Translations under genes and position numbers: made by a program
DNA from: JAJPHF01 sp035293805
GTDB taxonomy: Bacteria > Chloroflexota > UBA6077 > JAJPHF01
Assembly (NCBI GenBank): GCA_035293805.1
Contig: DATGMD010000058.1
Coordinates: 17,333 to 81,332, forward strand
DNA length: 64,000 nucleotides
Direction: 5' to 3'
The notes under the pieces: generated by a model
Databases searched by the model: none
The model's input: only the letters and a program-made list of their open reading frames with translations
What the model was told of the DNA's origin: nothing
Part shown: piece by piece, positions 8,311 through 18,500 of the stretch
How positions within the stretch are numbered: position 1 is the stretch's first letter
How the letters are laid out: each line of letters opens with the position of its first letter

Positions 8311-8889
8311 TTAGCTCGCGATGGGCGCGGCGTTGGGGGTGGGCACGACGAGCAGGTCGTCGGGGTAGACGCAGCGCACGCTGGAGCGGCCGGGGACGAG
8401 GCCCACGTCGAGGCCGTAGAGGTGGAGCGAGACCGTCGGCTGGGGGCCGGGGCTGAGCACGCGGTGGATGTCGCTGGGCGGGACGATAGGCGACACCTCG
8501 CCGGCGCACACCTGGCGCGTGTCGGCGACACGCAGGCCCGGCGAGGCGTTCGGCCGGTCGCACCAGGCGAAGCGCGTCTCCAGCTCGCGGCCACGGTAGA
8601 CGCCGGCCAGGCCCCAGGCGTGATGGTCGTGGACGGGCGTGGCGCAGCAGGGGCGCCAGACCAGCGCCACGAGCGAGAAGCGCCCCGCCGGGTCGCCGTA
8701 GAGCGTGTGCTGGACATAGGAGGTGGCGGGGGGGCAGCACTGTTCGGGCGGGAGCAGGTTCGGCTCCGCCAACACCCGCTCGAACTCGGGCGTGAGCGCG
8801 GCGAGCAGCGCCGGCTGCGTTAAGTCTCGTCCGATCAGCCGGTCGACGGTCTGCACGAACTCCTGTAGCGGCGGCGTCAGCGCCATCAT
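8311..8889 (-). CDS. cysteine-dioxygenase-family cupin protein
   Basis: 192 residues. The double-stranded beta-helix carries ATPVHDHHAWGLAGVYRG, with the HxH iron-binding pair, and SDIHRVLSPG with the third His, followed by SLHLYGLDVG; this is the spacing seen in cysteine dioxygenase and related thiol dioxygenases, whose usual length is about 190-200 residues. The protein would be a cytoplasmic non-haem iron dioxygenase of a small thiol such as cysteine or 3-mercaptopropionate. The start is one of two adjacent ATGs. Upstream lies a GntR/FCD regulator on the same strand, 45 bases away, which could control it. Confidence 0.75.
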   Translation of the reverse strand: MMALTPPLQEFVQTVDRLIGRDLTQPALLAALTPEFERVLAEPNLLPPEQCCPPATSYVQHTLYGDPAGRFSLVALVWRPCCATPVHDHHAWGLAGVYRGRELETRFAWCDRPNASPGLRVADTRQVCAGEVSPIVPPSDIHRVLSPGPQPTVSLHLYGLDVGLVPGRSSVRCVYPDDLLVVPTPNAAPIAS

Positions 8890-8934
8890 GCCCCCAGCGT
8901 GCTTACGTGATTCCGGATGTCCGACCCAGCGGCG

Positions 8935-9624
8935 TCAACCGGGCACCAGCCGGATGCCGTCGGCCGCGCCCATCGAAGCGACTAGCGCCTCCAGGACGCG
9001 CTTGCGCGAGTTCTGCAACTGCTCGGTAACGACGCGGCGCGCTAGCTCGGCGTCGCCCTTGAGGAGCGCGTCCACTAGCTCCTGGTGCTCGGCGGCCATC
9101 TCCTCGGCGCTGTCGCGCAGGTCGAGGCCCAGGTGGAGGATGCGCTCCATGTCCTCCAGCAGCTTGGCGACGAAGGCGGCGAGCCGGCGATTGCCGGACG
9201 CCTCGGCCACGGCGACGTGGAACTCGCGGTTGGCGCGCAGGAAGCGCGCGTAGCTGGCGCGGTCGCGGTAGGTGTAGCGCACGCCGACCAGCGCCTTGAG
9301 CTGGCAGAGGCCGTCCTCGGTAATGTGCTCGGCGGCTAGCTCGGCCGCGGCCGTCTCCAGCAGCAGGCGGAGCTGGAAGACCTCCTGCACGTCGCGCAGC
9401 GTGACGGGCGCCACGAGGTAGCCGCGGCGGGGCAGCACCTGGACGAGCCCCTCCTGGCGAAGCAGGTTGAGCGCCTCGCGGACCGGCGTCTTGCTCGTGC
9501 CGTAGCGAGCCGCTAGCTCGGCCTCGAAGATCTGGGCGCCCGGCGCGAGGGTGCAGGTGAGGATGTCCTGCTTGAGCGCCTCGTAGGCCCGCCGCGCCAG
9601 CGAGCCGGCCGCTCCGCGCGCCAT
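8935..9624 (-). CDS. GntR-family transcriptional regulator, FCD subfamily
   Basis: About 229 residues. An N-terminal winged helix-turn-helix (EALKQDILTCTLAPGAQI, ARYGTSKTPVREALNLLRQE) is followed by an all-helical FCD ligand domain with RANREFHVAVAEASGN and EHQELVDALL, supplying the His/Asp residues that bind metal or small organic acids. I chose ATG 9624 because GGGAGA sits eight bases before it. A perfect palindrome at 9647-9658 just upstream suggests autoregulation. The regulator precedes the cysteine-dioxygenase-like gene on the same strand, so that gene may be a target. Confidence 0.88.
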   Translation of the reverse strand: MARGAAGSLARRAYEALKQDILTCTLAPGAQIFEAELAARYGTSKTPVREALNLLRQEGLVQVLPRRGYLVAPVTLRDVQEVFQLRLLLETAAAELAAEHITEDGLCQLKALVGVRYTYRDRASYARFLRANREFHVAVAEASGNRRLAAFVAKLLEDMERILHLGLDLRDSAEEMAAEHQELVDALLKGDAELARRVVTEQLQNSRKRVLEALVASMGAADGIRLVPG

Positions 9625-9646
9625 TCGCGTATCTCCCGGCACATCG

Positions 9647-9658
9647 CTGATATATCAG
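9647..9658. promoter_or_regulatory. palindromic operator candidate for the GntR/FCD regulator
   Basis: CTGATATATCAG is a perfect 12-base palindrome lying 23 bases before the regulator start and is strikingly AT-rich in a GC-rich genome. Short AT-centred palindromes are typical FCD operators. Confidence 0.55.
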
Positions 9659-9870
9659 ACATATGTTACCGCGGCGGGCGTCTGGGCGCAAGGCAGATTG
9701 TGATCGTTTGCGGTTGAGTCAACCCGGCAGGGCGCGGCCAGCGCCGTGCCGGCGGCATGCCAATCCGGCGGGGCGCGGCAAGCGGCGCTGCTACTGCGCG
9801 GTTGCGCCGCTGCGGGCGTTTACACCAGCCACGGCAAGGTAGTAGCCAAGCCGGCTCACCATAACGGCGG

Positions 9871-9910
9871 AGTAGGGCGGCGACATAGGGAGTAGGGCGG
9901 CGACATAGAA
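9871..9910. repeat. 20-base tandem duplication
   Basis: The unit agtagggcggcgacatag(gg) occurs twice head to tail just before the methyltransferase gene. The remainder of the 9659-9944 spacer holds nothing else that I can identify. Confidence 0.75.
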
Positions 9911-9944
9911 TGATGGGCCCCGCCGGGGCCGAACGGGAGGGTAG

Positions 9945-10766
9945 ATGGAAGAGAGACCATCGATGCAGCGATCCGGCGCCATATACACGCTCGACAACGC
10001 CTGGCAGCACGCGCGCGAGCGGCTGGCGCTGCTGGAGGCAGCGGCCGATCCCGGCACCATCCGCCATCTGGAGGCACTGGGCGTGGCGCCGGGCTGGCGC
10101 TGCTGGGAGGCCGGGGGCGGCGGCGGCTCGATCGCGGCCTGGCTCTGCGGGCGCACCGGCCCGGCCGGCCGTGTCGTCGCCACGGACCTCGATACGCGTT
10201 TCCTCGACGCGCTGGACTATCCAAACATCGACGTGCGTCGGCACGATATCGTCGCCGAGACGCCGCCGGGGAGCGCGTTTGACCTCATCCACGCCCGCGC
10301 GCTGCTCGTGCACCTGCCGGCGCGCGAGGCGGTGCTCGATCGCATGGTCGCGGCGCTGCGGCCGGGCGGCCGGCTGCTGCTGGAGGAGCCGGACTACGTC
10401 TCCAAGATTCCCGACCCGGGCAACGATCCCCGAGCGAACGAGGTGTTCGCGCGCGTCCGCGCGGCTGAGGCGCGGTGGATGGCCGAGGCCGGCATCGACG
10501 AGGCGTACGGCCGGCACCTGTACGCGGCGCTGCGGCGTCGCGGGCTGGAGGAGGTCGCGGCGGAAGGGCGCGTGCCCGTCGCCCGCGGCGGCACGCCGCT
10601 GGCGCGCTTCTACCGCCTGACGGCCGAGCAATCGCGCGAGCGCTACCTGGGCGCCGGGCTGACGGCAGCAGACTTCGATGCGTACCTGGCGCTGCACGAC
10701 GACCCCGACTTTGTCTGGATCCAGGGGACGATCTTCGCGGCGTGGGGACGAAAGCCGGGCGGGTGA
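9945..10766 (+). CDS. SAM-dependent class I methyltransferase
   Basis: 273 residues; ATG 9945 follows GGGAGGG. Motif I is CWEAGGGGGSIAAWLC, the acidic end of strand beta2 is VVATDLDTRFL, motif II/III is FDLIHARALLVHLP, then MVAALRPGGRLLLEEPDY, the standard Rossmann methyltransferase order. It would transfer a methyl group from S-adenosylmethionine to an unknown small molecule in the cytoplasm. It stands alone on the plus strand with a tandem repeat before it and a repeat block after it. Confidence 0.85.
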   Translation: MEERPSMQRSGAIYTLDNAWQHARERLALLEAAADPGTIRHLEALGVAPGWRCWEAGGGGGSIAAWLCGRTGPAGRVVATDLDTRFLDALDYPNIDVRRHDIVAETPPGSAFDLIHARALLVHLPAREAVLDRMVAALRPGGRLLLEEPDYVSKIPDPGNDPRANEVFARVRAAEARWMAEAGIDEAYGRHLYAALRRRGLEEVAAEGRVPVARGGTPLARFYRLTAEQSRERYLGAGLTAADFDAYLALHDDPDFVWIQGTIFAAWGRKPGG

Positions 10767-10782
10767 GCGCGGGCGCTTACAG

Positions 10783-11004
10783 CGGTTTGCAGCGAGACTG
10801 AGCGGTCAGCTGACATCGGGGCGGCGGCAGTGGCGCTTGCCGTATGCCGCGCCCCAAGCCCCCGCGGCGCCGGCCCTCCCGGTGGCTCCGGCGCCGGCAC
10901 GGCGGCAGTGGCGCTTGCAGTATTCCGCGCCACAGGCCGCGGGCGGCCACGAGAGCCGCCCCTACGACACGCGGGCCGCTCACCTGGCGCGCAAACGGCT
11001 CTAG
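10783..11004. repeat. composite intergenic repeat block
   Basis: Starts with the gactgagcggtcag module also at 1660-1683, contains two direct copies of a ggcagtggcgcttgc unit (near 10827 and 10909), and ends with the family D module (gggcggcc...gccgcccctac) and cggctctag as at 1775. The ggcagtggcg...ttccgcgccac segment near 10909-10939 recurs inverted at about 21077-21106. The 10767-11090 gap holds no convincing gene. Confidence 0.7.
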
Positions 11005-11090
11005 AGCGTAAGGCCCGGGACCAGCCGTGCGCCGCCAGCGGCGGCCTGCCAGTCGCGCTCGGGCCGTCGCTCGACGCCGAGCCGTGCGTA

Positions 11091-11945
11091 TTACTCCCAG
11101 TGGAAGGTGAGGGCGGCGGCGAGGGGGGCGGCGACGGACCAGGCGAGGAGGAGCAGGGCCGAGCCGGGGGGCACGTCGGCTGGCTGGGCGAGCGCGCCGC
11201 GCAGGGTATCGGCGAGGGCGGCGGCCGGCAGCAGGTGGCCGATGGCGGCCATCCAGGCGGGCAGGGCGCTGAGCGGCAGGAACAGCCCGCCGAGCAGCAG
11301 AAGCACCAGGAACAGCCCGTTGGCGCCCGCCAGGGTGGCCTCGGGGCGCAGCGTGCCGGCCATCAGCAGCCCCAGGCCGGCGAAGGCCGCCGTGCCGAGC
11401 AGCAGCGCCAGCAGCGCCAGCGCCGGCTCGCCCTGCGGCCGCCAGCCGTAGGCGACGATCGCGAGGCCGACCAACACCACGACCTGCACCACTTCGAGGA
11501 TGACGACGGAGAGCAGCTTCGCCAGCACCAGGCCAGCGCGCGGCAGCGGCGTGGCGCCGAGCCGCTTGAGCACGCCGTCGCCGCGCTCGTAGGCGGTGGC
11601 AATGCCGAGGTTCGCGAGGCCGGTGGCGATGACGGCGAGGGCGAGCGTGCCGGGCAGCAGGAAGTCGATAGGGTGTGCAATGGGCACCGGCAGCGCGCCC
11701 ACGGACATGAAGAAGGCGAGCAGGACCACTGGGATCACGAGCGTGACGAGCACACTCTCGCCGCGGCGCAAGCTGAGCAGCACTTCGGCCCAGGTCTGCG
11801 CGGCGAGCATGCGGGGCAGCGACGCCGCGCCCCCGGTTGCGCCAGCGGGCGCGAGGTCGTGGGCGCTGAGCCCGCCCCGGGCGCCGAGCGCCGCGCGACT
11901 CATGATCTCACCACCCCGTTCGGAGCGGACCGATACGTCGCTCAT
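11091..11945 (-). CDS. ABC-2 type exporter permease
   Basis: 284 residues with about six hydrophobic helices (VLVTLVIPVVLLAFFMSVG; TLALAVIATGLANLGIATAY; VVILEVVQVVVLVGLAIVAY; LALLLGTAAFAGLGLL; LFLVLLLLGGLFLPL; LLLLAWSVAAPLAAAL). The GVLKRLGATPLPR loop before the third helix is typical of ABC-2 permeases of the DrrB/NatB class. Its ATG overlaps the stop of the ATPase gene by the ATGA arrangement, so the two are translationally coupled and form one exporter. An alternative internal Met at residue 15 has a better leader but breaks the coupling. Substrate unknown (drug, ion or lipid). Confidence 0.85.
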   Translation of the reverse strand: MSDVSVRSERGGEIMSRAALGARGGLSAHDLAPAGATGGAASLPRMLAAQTWAEVLLSLRRGESVLVTLVIPVVLLAFFMSVGALPVPIAHPIDFLLPGTLALAVIATGLANLGIATAYERGDGVLKRLGATPLPRAGLVLAKLLSVVILEVVQVVVLVGLAIVAYGWRPQGEPALALLALLLGTAAFAGLGLLMAGTLRPEATLAGANGLFLVLLLLGGLFLPLSALPAWMAAIGHLLPAAALADTLRGALAQPADVPPGSALLLLAWSVAAPLAAALTFHWE

Positions 11946-12907
11946 CGTAGCTCCCGTCCCGTGAGCCGCAGGAAGACGTCTTCGAGCGACTCCTCGCCCA
12001 CGCGCACCTCGCTTGGCAGCACGTCGCGCTCGCGCAGCCAGGCAGCCAGCTCGACGAGCAGATCGCTCGCCGCCCGCGTCTGTAGCGCATACACGCCGGG
12101 CTGCGTCTCACGCGCCTCCATGACTGAGGGGAGGGCGGCGAGCGCGCGCACGTCGAGGCCCGGCGCGGCGCGCAGGCGCACCTGGGTCGCGTCGCCGCGC
12201 GTTAGCTCGGCGGGCGTGCCGAGGGCGATGAGCTGGCCGTGGTCGACGATCGCGACGCGGTCGGCCAGCCGCGCGGCCTCCTCCAGGTAGTGGGTCGTCA
12301 GCAGCACCGTCGTCCCGGCCGTCTTGAGCTGGCGAATGAGGTCCCAGGTGGCGGCGCGCGCCTGCGGGTCCATGCCGGCGCTCGGCTCGTCGAGGAAGAG
12401 CAGCTCGGGACGGCCGACCAGGGCCAGCGCGAGAGCCAGCCGCTGCCGCTGGCCGCCCGACAGGCGCCGATAGCGCGTGCGGGCGGCGTCTTCCAGGCCG
12501 ACGAGCGCGAGCAGCGCGTCGGGGTCGGCGGGGGCGGTGTAGTAGCTGGCGAAGAGGTGGAGCGCCTCGCGCGGCGTGATCGCGCGGTAGAGGCCGGTCT
12601 CCTGGAGCATGACGCCGATGCGAGCCCGTAGCGCGGCGCCCTGCCGCTGCGGATCGAGGCCGAGCACGCGCACCGTGCCGGCGTCGGGCGCGCGGTAGCC
12701 TTCCAGAATCTCCAGGGTGGTCGTCTTGCCCGCGCCGTTGGGGCCGAGCAGGGCGAACGTCTCGCCGCGCGCCACGCGGAAGCTGATGCCGTCCACGGCG
12801 CGGCGGCTGCCATAGGTCTTGACGAGGCCGTCGACGGCCACGGCGGCACCGTCCGCGCGCTCGTCGAGCAGCGCGGCGCCGCCCCGTGCGGCGGCCGACT
12901 CACGCAT
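11942..12907 (-). CDS. ABC exporter ATP-binding protein (DrrA/NatA type)
   Basis: 321 residues. Walker A GPNGAGKTTT, Q-loop VMLQETGLY, signature LSGGQRQRLALALAL, Walker B LLFLDEPSAGMD and switch His in LLTTHYLEEA are all intact. The C-terminal ~90 residues after LGTPAELTRG form the extra regulatory domain typical of drug or antibiotic exporter ATPases. It lies only 8 bases after ffh and overlaps the permease gene, so it is probably part of the same transcript as the secretion genes, though functionally separate. Confidence 0.93.
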   Translation of the reverse strand: MRESAAARGGAALLDERADGAAVAVDGLVKTYGSRRAVDGISFRVARGETFALLGPNGAGKTTTLEILEGYRAPDAGTVRVLGLDPQRQGAALRARIGVMLQETGLYRAITPREALHLFASYYTAPADPDALLALVGLEDAARTRYRRLSGGQRQRLALALALVGRPELLFLDEPSAGMDPQARAATWDLIRQLKTAGTTVLLTTHYLEEAARLADRVAIVDHGQLIALGTPAELTRGDATQVRLRAAPGLDVRALAALPSVMEARETQPGVYALQTRAASDLLVELAAWLRERDVLPSEVRVGEESLEDVFLRLTGRELR

Positions 12908-12915
12908 CGGCGCGC

Positions 12916-14244
<1,329 letters not shown>

Positions 14245-14283
14245 TGTTGTCTATTCCCCATGCACCGGGCACGAATGCCGCGC

Positions 14284-14393
14284 CGGGCGGCAGGGGGCGA
14301 GCCCCTGCGCTACGTTTCCTTACCTAATGTTTGTGTACCGAGCGGGCGACCGGCCAGCGCCAGGTAACAGGGGACGAGCCCTTGCCCTACGTT
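14284..14393. repeat. two family E intergenic repeats between ftsY and ffh
   Basis: cgggcggcagggggcgagcc followed by cctgcgctacg at 14284-14312 and a second copy at 14366-14393 (aggggacgagcccttgcc). Both match the units at 5508-5607. They separate ftsY and ffh, which usually lie closer together. Confidence 0.65.
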
Positions 14394-14432
14394 GCTTGGC
14401 CGCTCTCGGCAGCACCGCGCGGGCATGGCGGG

Positions 14433-15374
14433 TCAGCCGCCGGCGGCCTGGCCGGCGGTTCCCTCGGTGAGCGCGTCGACGAAGGCGCTCGGGTCGAACT
14501 CGCTCAGATCGTCGATCTTCTCGCCGGTGCCGATGAAGCGCACCGGCACGTGCAGCTCGCGGGTAATGGCGAACACCACGCCGCCCTTCGCGGTGCCGTC
14601 GAGCTTGGAGATGACCAGCCCGTCCAGGCCGATCGCCTCGCCGAACTGGCGCGCTTGCAGCACGGCGTTCTGGCCGGTCGTCGCATCCAGGACGAGGATC
14701 ACGCTGACCGCGTCGACGCCCTGCTTGTCGATGACGCGCCGAATCTTCTTCAGCTCTTCCATCAGGTTGAACTTCGTGTGCAGGCGGCCGGCGGTGTCGA
14801 TGATCACCACGTCGGCGCCGCGCGCTTTGGCGGCGGCCAGGGCATCGTAGACCACGGAGCCCGGGTCGGCATTCGGCTGGTGGGCGACAACGGGCAGGTT
14901 GGCGCGCTCGCCCCAGATCTTGAGCTGGTCGATGGCCGCGGCGCGGAAGGTGTCGGCGGCAGCCAGGATCACGCGGTGGCCCTGGTCGCGCCAGTAGGCG
15001 CCGAGCTTGGCGATGCTCGTCGTCTTGCCGACGCCGTTCACGCCGATCACCAGCACGGCGTTCAGGGTGGGCGAGGGGAGCAGCGGCTTGTCCGACACGT
15101 CCTCGGCAAGCAGCGCCTCCAGCTCCTCGCGCAGGATCTCGTACAGCTCGTCGCCGTTCTTCGCCTCACCTAGCTCGACCGACTCGCGCAGGCGGCTCAG
15201 CAGCTCCTCGGTCGTCGCCACGCCGACGTCGGCCTGGAGGAGGATCATCTCGACCTCTTCCCACAGGTCTTCGTCGATGACGCGGGCCTCGCGGAAGGCC
15301 TCGCGGATCTTCTCGAAGAACGTCTCGCGGGTCTTCTCAGTGCCGCGGTTCAGCCCGAACAAGCGCTTCAGCAC
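14433..15374 (-). CDS. ftsY: signal recognition particle receptor FtsY
   Basis: About 313 residues from GTG 15374, where LKRLFGLNRG begins the conserved short N-terminus; the open frame extends upstream but only into a low-complexity spacer. The N domain is followed by the G domain with VIGVNGVGKTTSIAKLGAYW, ADTFRAAAIDQLK, DTAGRLHTKFNLMEEL, VISKLDGTAKGGVVF and FIGTGEKIDDL. It is the membrane-associated partner of Ffh. The long acidic A domain of E. coli FtsY is absent, as in many Gram-positive-type receptors. Lies between smc and ffh on the same strand. Confidence 0.96.
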   Translation of the reverse strand: MLKRLFGLNRGTEKTRETFFEKIREAFREARVIDEDLWEEVEMILLQADVGVATTEELLSRLRESVELGEAKNGDELYEILREELEALLAEDVSDKPLLPSPTLNAVLVIGVNGVGKTTSIAKLGAYWRDQGHRVILAAADTFRAAAIDQLKIWGERANLPVVAHQPNADPGSVVYDALAAAKARGADVVIIDTAGRLHTKFNLMEELKKIRRVIDKQGVDAVSVILVLDATTGQNAVLQARQFGEAIGLDGLVISKLDGTAKGGVVFAITRELHVPVRFIGTGEKIDDLSEFDPSAFVDALTEGTAGQAAGG

Positions 15375-15404
15375 GATGTCACAGAGCCTTTCTGACGAGC
15401 GAGG

Positions 15405-15535
15405 AGGTGGACCCCCTCCCCCCACCCCCTCCCCCCACAGGGGGCGGGGGGCTTCCCGGCGGCGCCGGCCCCGGCGTCCTCCCCCCTTCCCTTGTGGGAG
15501 CGAGGAGGGTAGGGGGGAGAGGGGTTTCGTGTCGC
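15405..15535. repeat. C/G homopolymer-rich spacer, family B-like
   Basis: Between smc and ftsY, runs such as ccccctccccccacccc pair with agggggcgggggg and later gggtaggggggagagggg. The sequence can form strong hairpins or G-quadruplexes on the minus strand (the transcribed RNA would carry the C-runs or G-runs by segment). It resembles the ccctcaccccgaccctctcc family at 60009 and 63868. Confidence 0.5.
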
Positions 15536-15536
15536 T

Positions 15537-18500
15537 TTAGTCTACCACTTCGGCCGACGGGGCCGCCGGGAGGTCGGCGAGGCGCAGCGAGACGGCCTGC
15601 GAGATGGCATTGTCCACCATCGTGATGCCATAGAGGACGTTGGCTGTCTCCATCGTGCCGCGGTTGTGGGTGATAACCAGGAACTGCGTGTGGGCGGCCT
15701 GGGCGCGGAGGAGCTGGGCGAAGCGCTGGACATTCGCCTCGTCGAGCGCGGCGTCGACCTCGTCGAGGACGCAGAAGGGGCTTGGGTGGACGCGCAGCAG
15801 GGCGAACAGCAGGGCCACAGCGGTCAGCGCGCGCTCGCCGCCGGAGAGCGTGTGGAGGCTGTGAGCGCGCTTACCGGGCGGCTGGGCGATGACATCCACG
15901 CCGGCGGACAGCGTGTCCTCGTCCGCGGTCAACTCCAGGCGGGCCGTGCCGCCGCCGAACAGCGTGCGGAAACACTCGCCGAACGCCGCGTCCACAGCGG
16001 CGAACGCCTCCTCGAAGCGCTTGCGCATGCGGGCCTGTAGCTCGGCGCCGGCGCTCCGGAGGGCGGCGCTGGCGGCCTCCAGGTCGGCCGTCTGGCGCTC
16101 GGCGAACTCCTGGCGCTCGACGGCCGCGCGGTAGTCGTCGAGCGCCGAGGCGTCGACCGCGCCCACCGCGCGCAGCTCGCGCTGGCAGGCCGTCAGCCGG
16201 CGCCGGAGGGCGTCGAGGTCGACGGGGGCTTCCCTCACCCCCGGCCCCTCTCCCCCTGGGAGAGGGGCGTGCGGCCCCCGCTCCCCGTGGGCGGGGGCGG
16301 GAGGTGAGGGCCGCTCCCGAGCACTGGCGGCGGGCGACGGGGGAGCGGCGCCGTCGGCGAGGGCGAGCTGAACTGGGACGTCGGCGCCGTCGACAGCGCC
16401 GATCTCGGCGAGGAGGGCGGCTTGCTCGCGGCGGAGGGCGGCGAGGGCGTCGGCGGCGCGCTCGGCGGCGACGGTGGCCGCGGCGCGGGCCTCGTCGGCG
16501 GCGCGTAGCTCGCGCTGCAGGCGGCGCACCGTCTCGTCCAGCCGCGCGCGCTCGCTCGCGGCGGCGGCCGCCGCGTCCTGGAGCGAGCGCTGCTCGGCCT
16601 GCAAGGGGCCTAGCTCCTGGCTCGCGGCGGCAAGCCGGCGGTCGGCGCGCGCGCCCTGAGCGGCCAGGTCGGCAGCGGCGCGGGCGGCCTCGGCGGCCTG
16701 GGCGAGCAGGGCTTGCCGCTCGGCGGCGAGGCGCTCGACCTCGGCGGCCGCGCGCGCCGCCACGTCGCGGGCGGCGCGGGCGTTGGCGGTCGCGACGGTC
16801 ACGGCGGCATCGGCGGCCGCCTGCTCGGCGGTCGCGGCCTGGACGGCCTGCTCGGCCTCGGCCAGCGCCGTCTCGGCCGCGCGCAGGGCAGCCTGGCAGG
16901 CGGCCTGCTCGGACAGCGCGGCCGTGCGCGCCGCCTCGGCCTGGGCCGCCTCGGCGGCGACGGCCTCCTGCGCGCGCGCCTCGCGGCCGACCTCGGCCTC
17001 CAGGCGGGCAAGCTCACGGCGCGCGGCCTCGGCCTCGTGGACGGCCAGGCGGCGGGCGTGCTCGGCGTCGCGGGCGGCCGCATCCGCCGCCGCCAGCGCC
17101 TCGCGGGCCGCCGCCTCGGCGGTGGCCGCCGCGCGCCCGGCCTGGTCCGCCGTCGCGAGTGTCGCCGCGGCGGCACGATGGGCGGCCTCGGCCGCGGCCA
17201 GCTCGTCCTGAAGCGCCTGGGCCTCACGCTGGTACGCCAGCAGGTGGGCGTCGCGGCCGTCGCGGCCCGCGGCCCACTCGCCGGCCGAGCGCACCACGGC
17301 GCCGTCGCGCGTGACGATCTGGAACGCGGCGCCGGGCTCGGGCACGGCCAACAACCGCTCGTGGGCGGCCACGGCCTGCGGCAGCGTCTCCACCACGAGA
17401 GTCGTGCCGAGGTAGCGAGCGCAGAGGCCGTGGTGAGCGGGGTCCGTGTCCACCAGGTCCAGCGCGAGGCGCCAGCCGGGGAGGTCGGCGAGCGCGGCGG
17501 CGACCCATGCACGGAAGCGGGCCGCATCCCGCTCGCGCTGGCCGTCGCCGCCCTCGACGGTGGCGAACACCACGCGCGGCGCGTCGCGCTCGACCACGAG
17601 CTGGAGGCCGGCGAGGGCGCGCTCGGCCGCGGGGACCACGACGTGGCGCGCGGCAGCGTCGAGCGCGGCGGCGATGGCAGTCTGGTGCTCGGCCGCCACG
17701 CGGAGCAGCGTCCCGAGCAGCTGGTGTGCGCCGGCCGCGTGCAGCTCGGCCGTGGCGACCAGCTCCGGCGCGGCGGCCAGCACGCGGTCGAGCGCGGCGC
17801 GGCGGGCCTGCACGGCTTCGACGGCCGCGCGGGCGGTGTCGGCTTCGCGGCGGGCCGCCGCTACCGCCGCCGCGGCCGCCTGCCGCGCCGCGCTCGCCCG
17901 GCCGAGCGCCGCGGCGCGGCCGTCGCGCGCGGCCGCCGCGGCGGCGTGCGCCGTCTCGCGCTCGCGGACGACAGACTCGGCCGCCGCGAGGGCGGTGGCC
18001 GCCTGCGCGCGGCGGTCGCGGAGGGCCGCGAGGGCCGCGGCGCTGGCCTCGTGCCGTGCCGCGCCCCGCGCGACGGCCTGCTCGAGCCGCTGGCACTCGG
18101 CGGCGGCGCGCTGGGCGGCCTGTGCCGCCGCCTCGCGCGCGCGCCGCGCCGCCACGACGGGCGCGATCGCCTCGCGCGCCGCCGCGCGGCCGGCACGGGC
18201 CGCGGTCGTCGCCCGCGTCAAGACCGCCTCGGCCTCGCTCGCGGCCGCGGCCAGCGCGGCCGCCTCGCCGCTCGCCGCCTCGGCGCGCTGAGCGAGCGCG
18301 TCGGCCGCCGCGCGGCGCTCCGCGGCACGCGCCTCGGCGGCGGTCAGGCGCTCGCGGCCGACGGCCTGCTCGCGCAGCAGCCGCTCGCGCTCCGCGCGGA
18401 GGCGGCCTACCTGGTCGCGGAGCGCGGCCAGGCGCACCTCGCGGGGGCGGCGCGCCGCCTCGTCGGCGGCGCGCGCCGTCTCGACACGCGCCAGCTCCTG

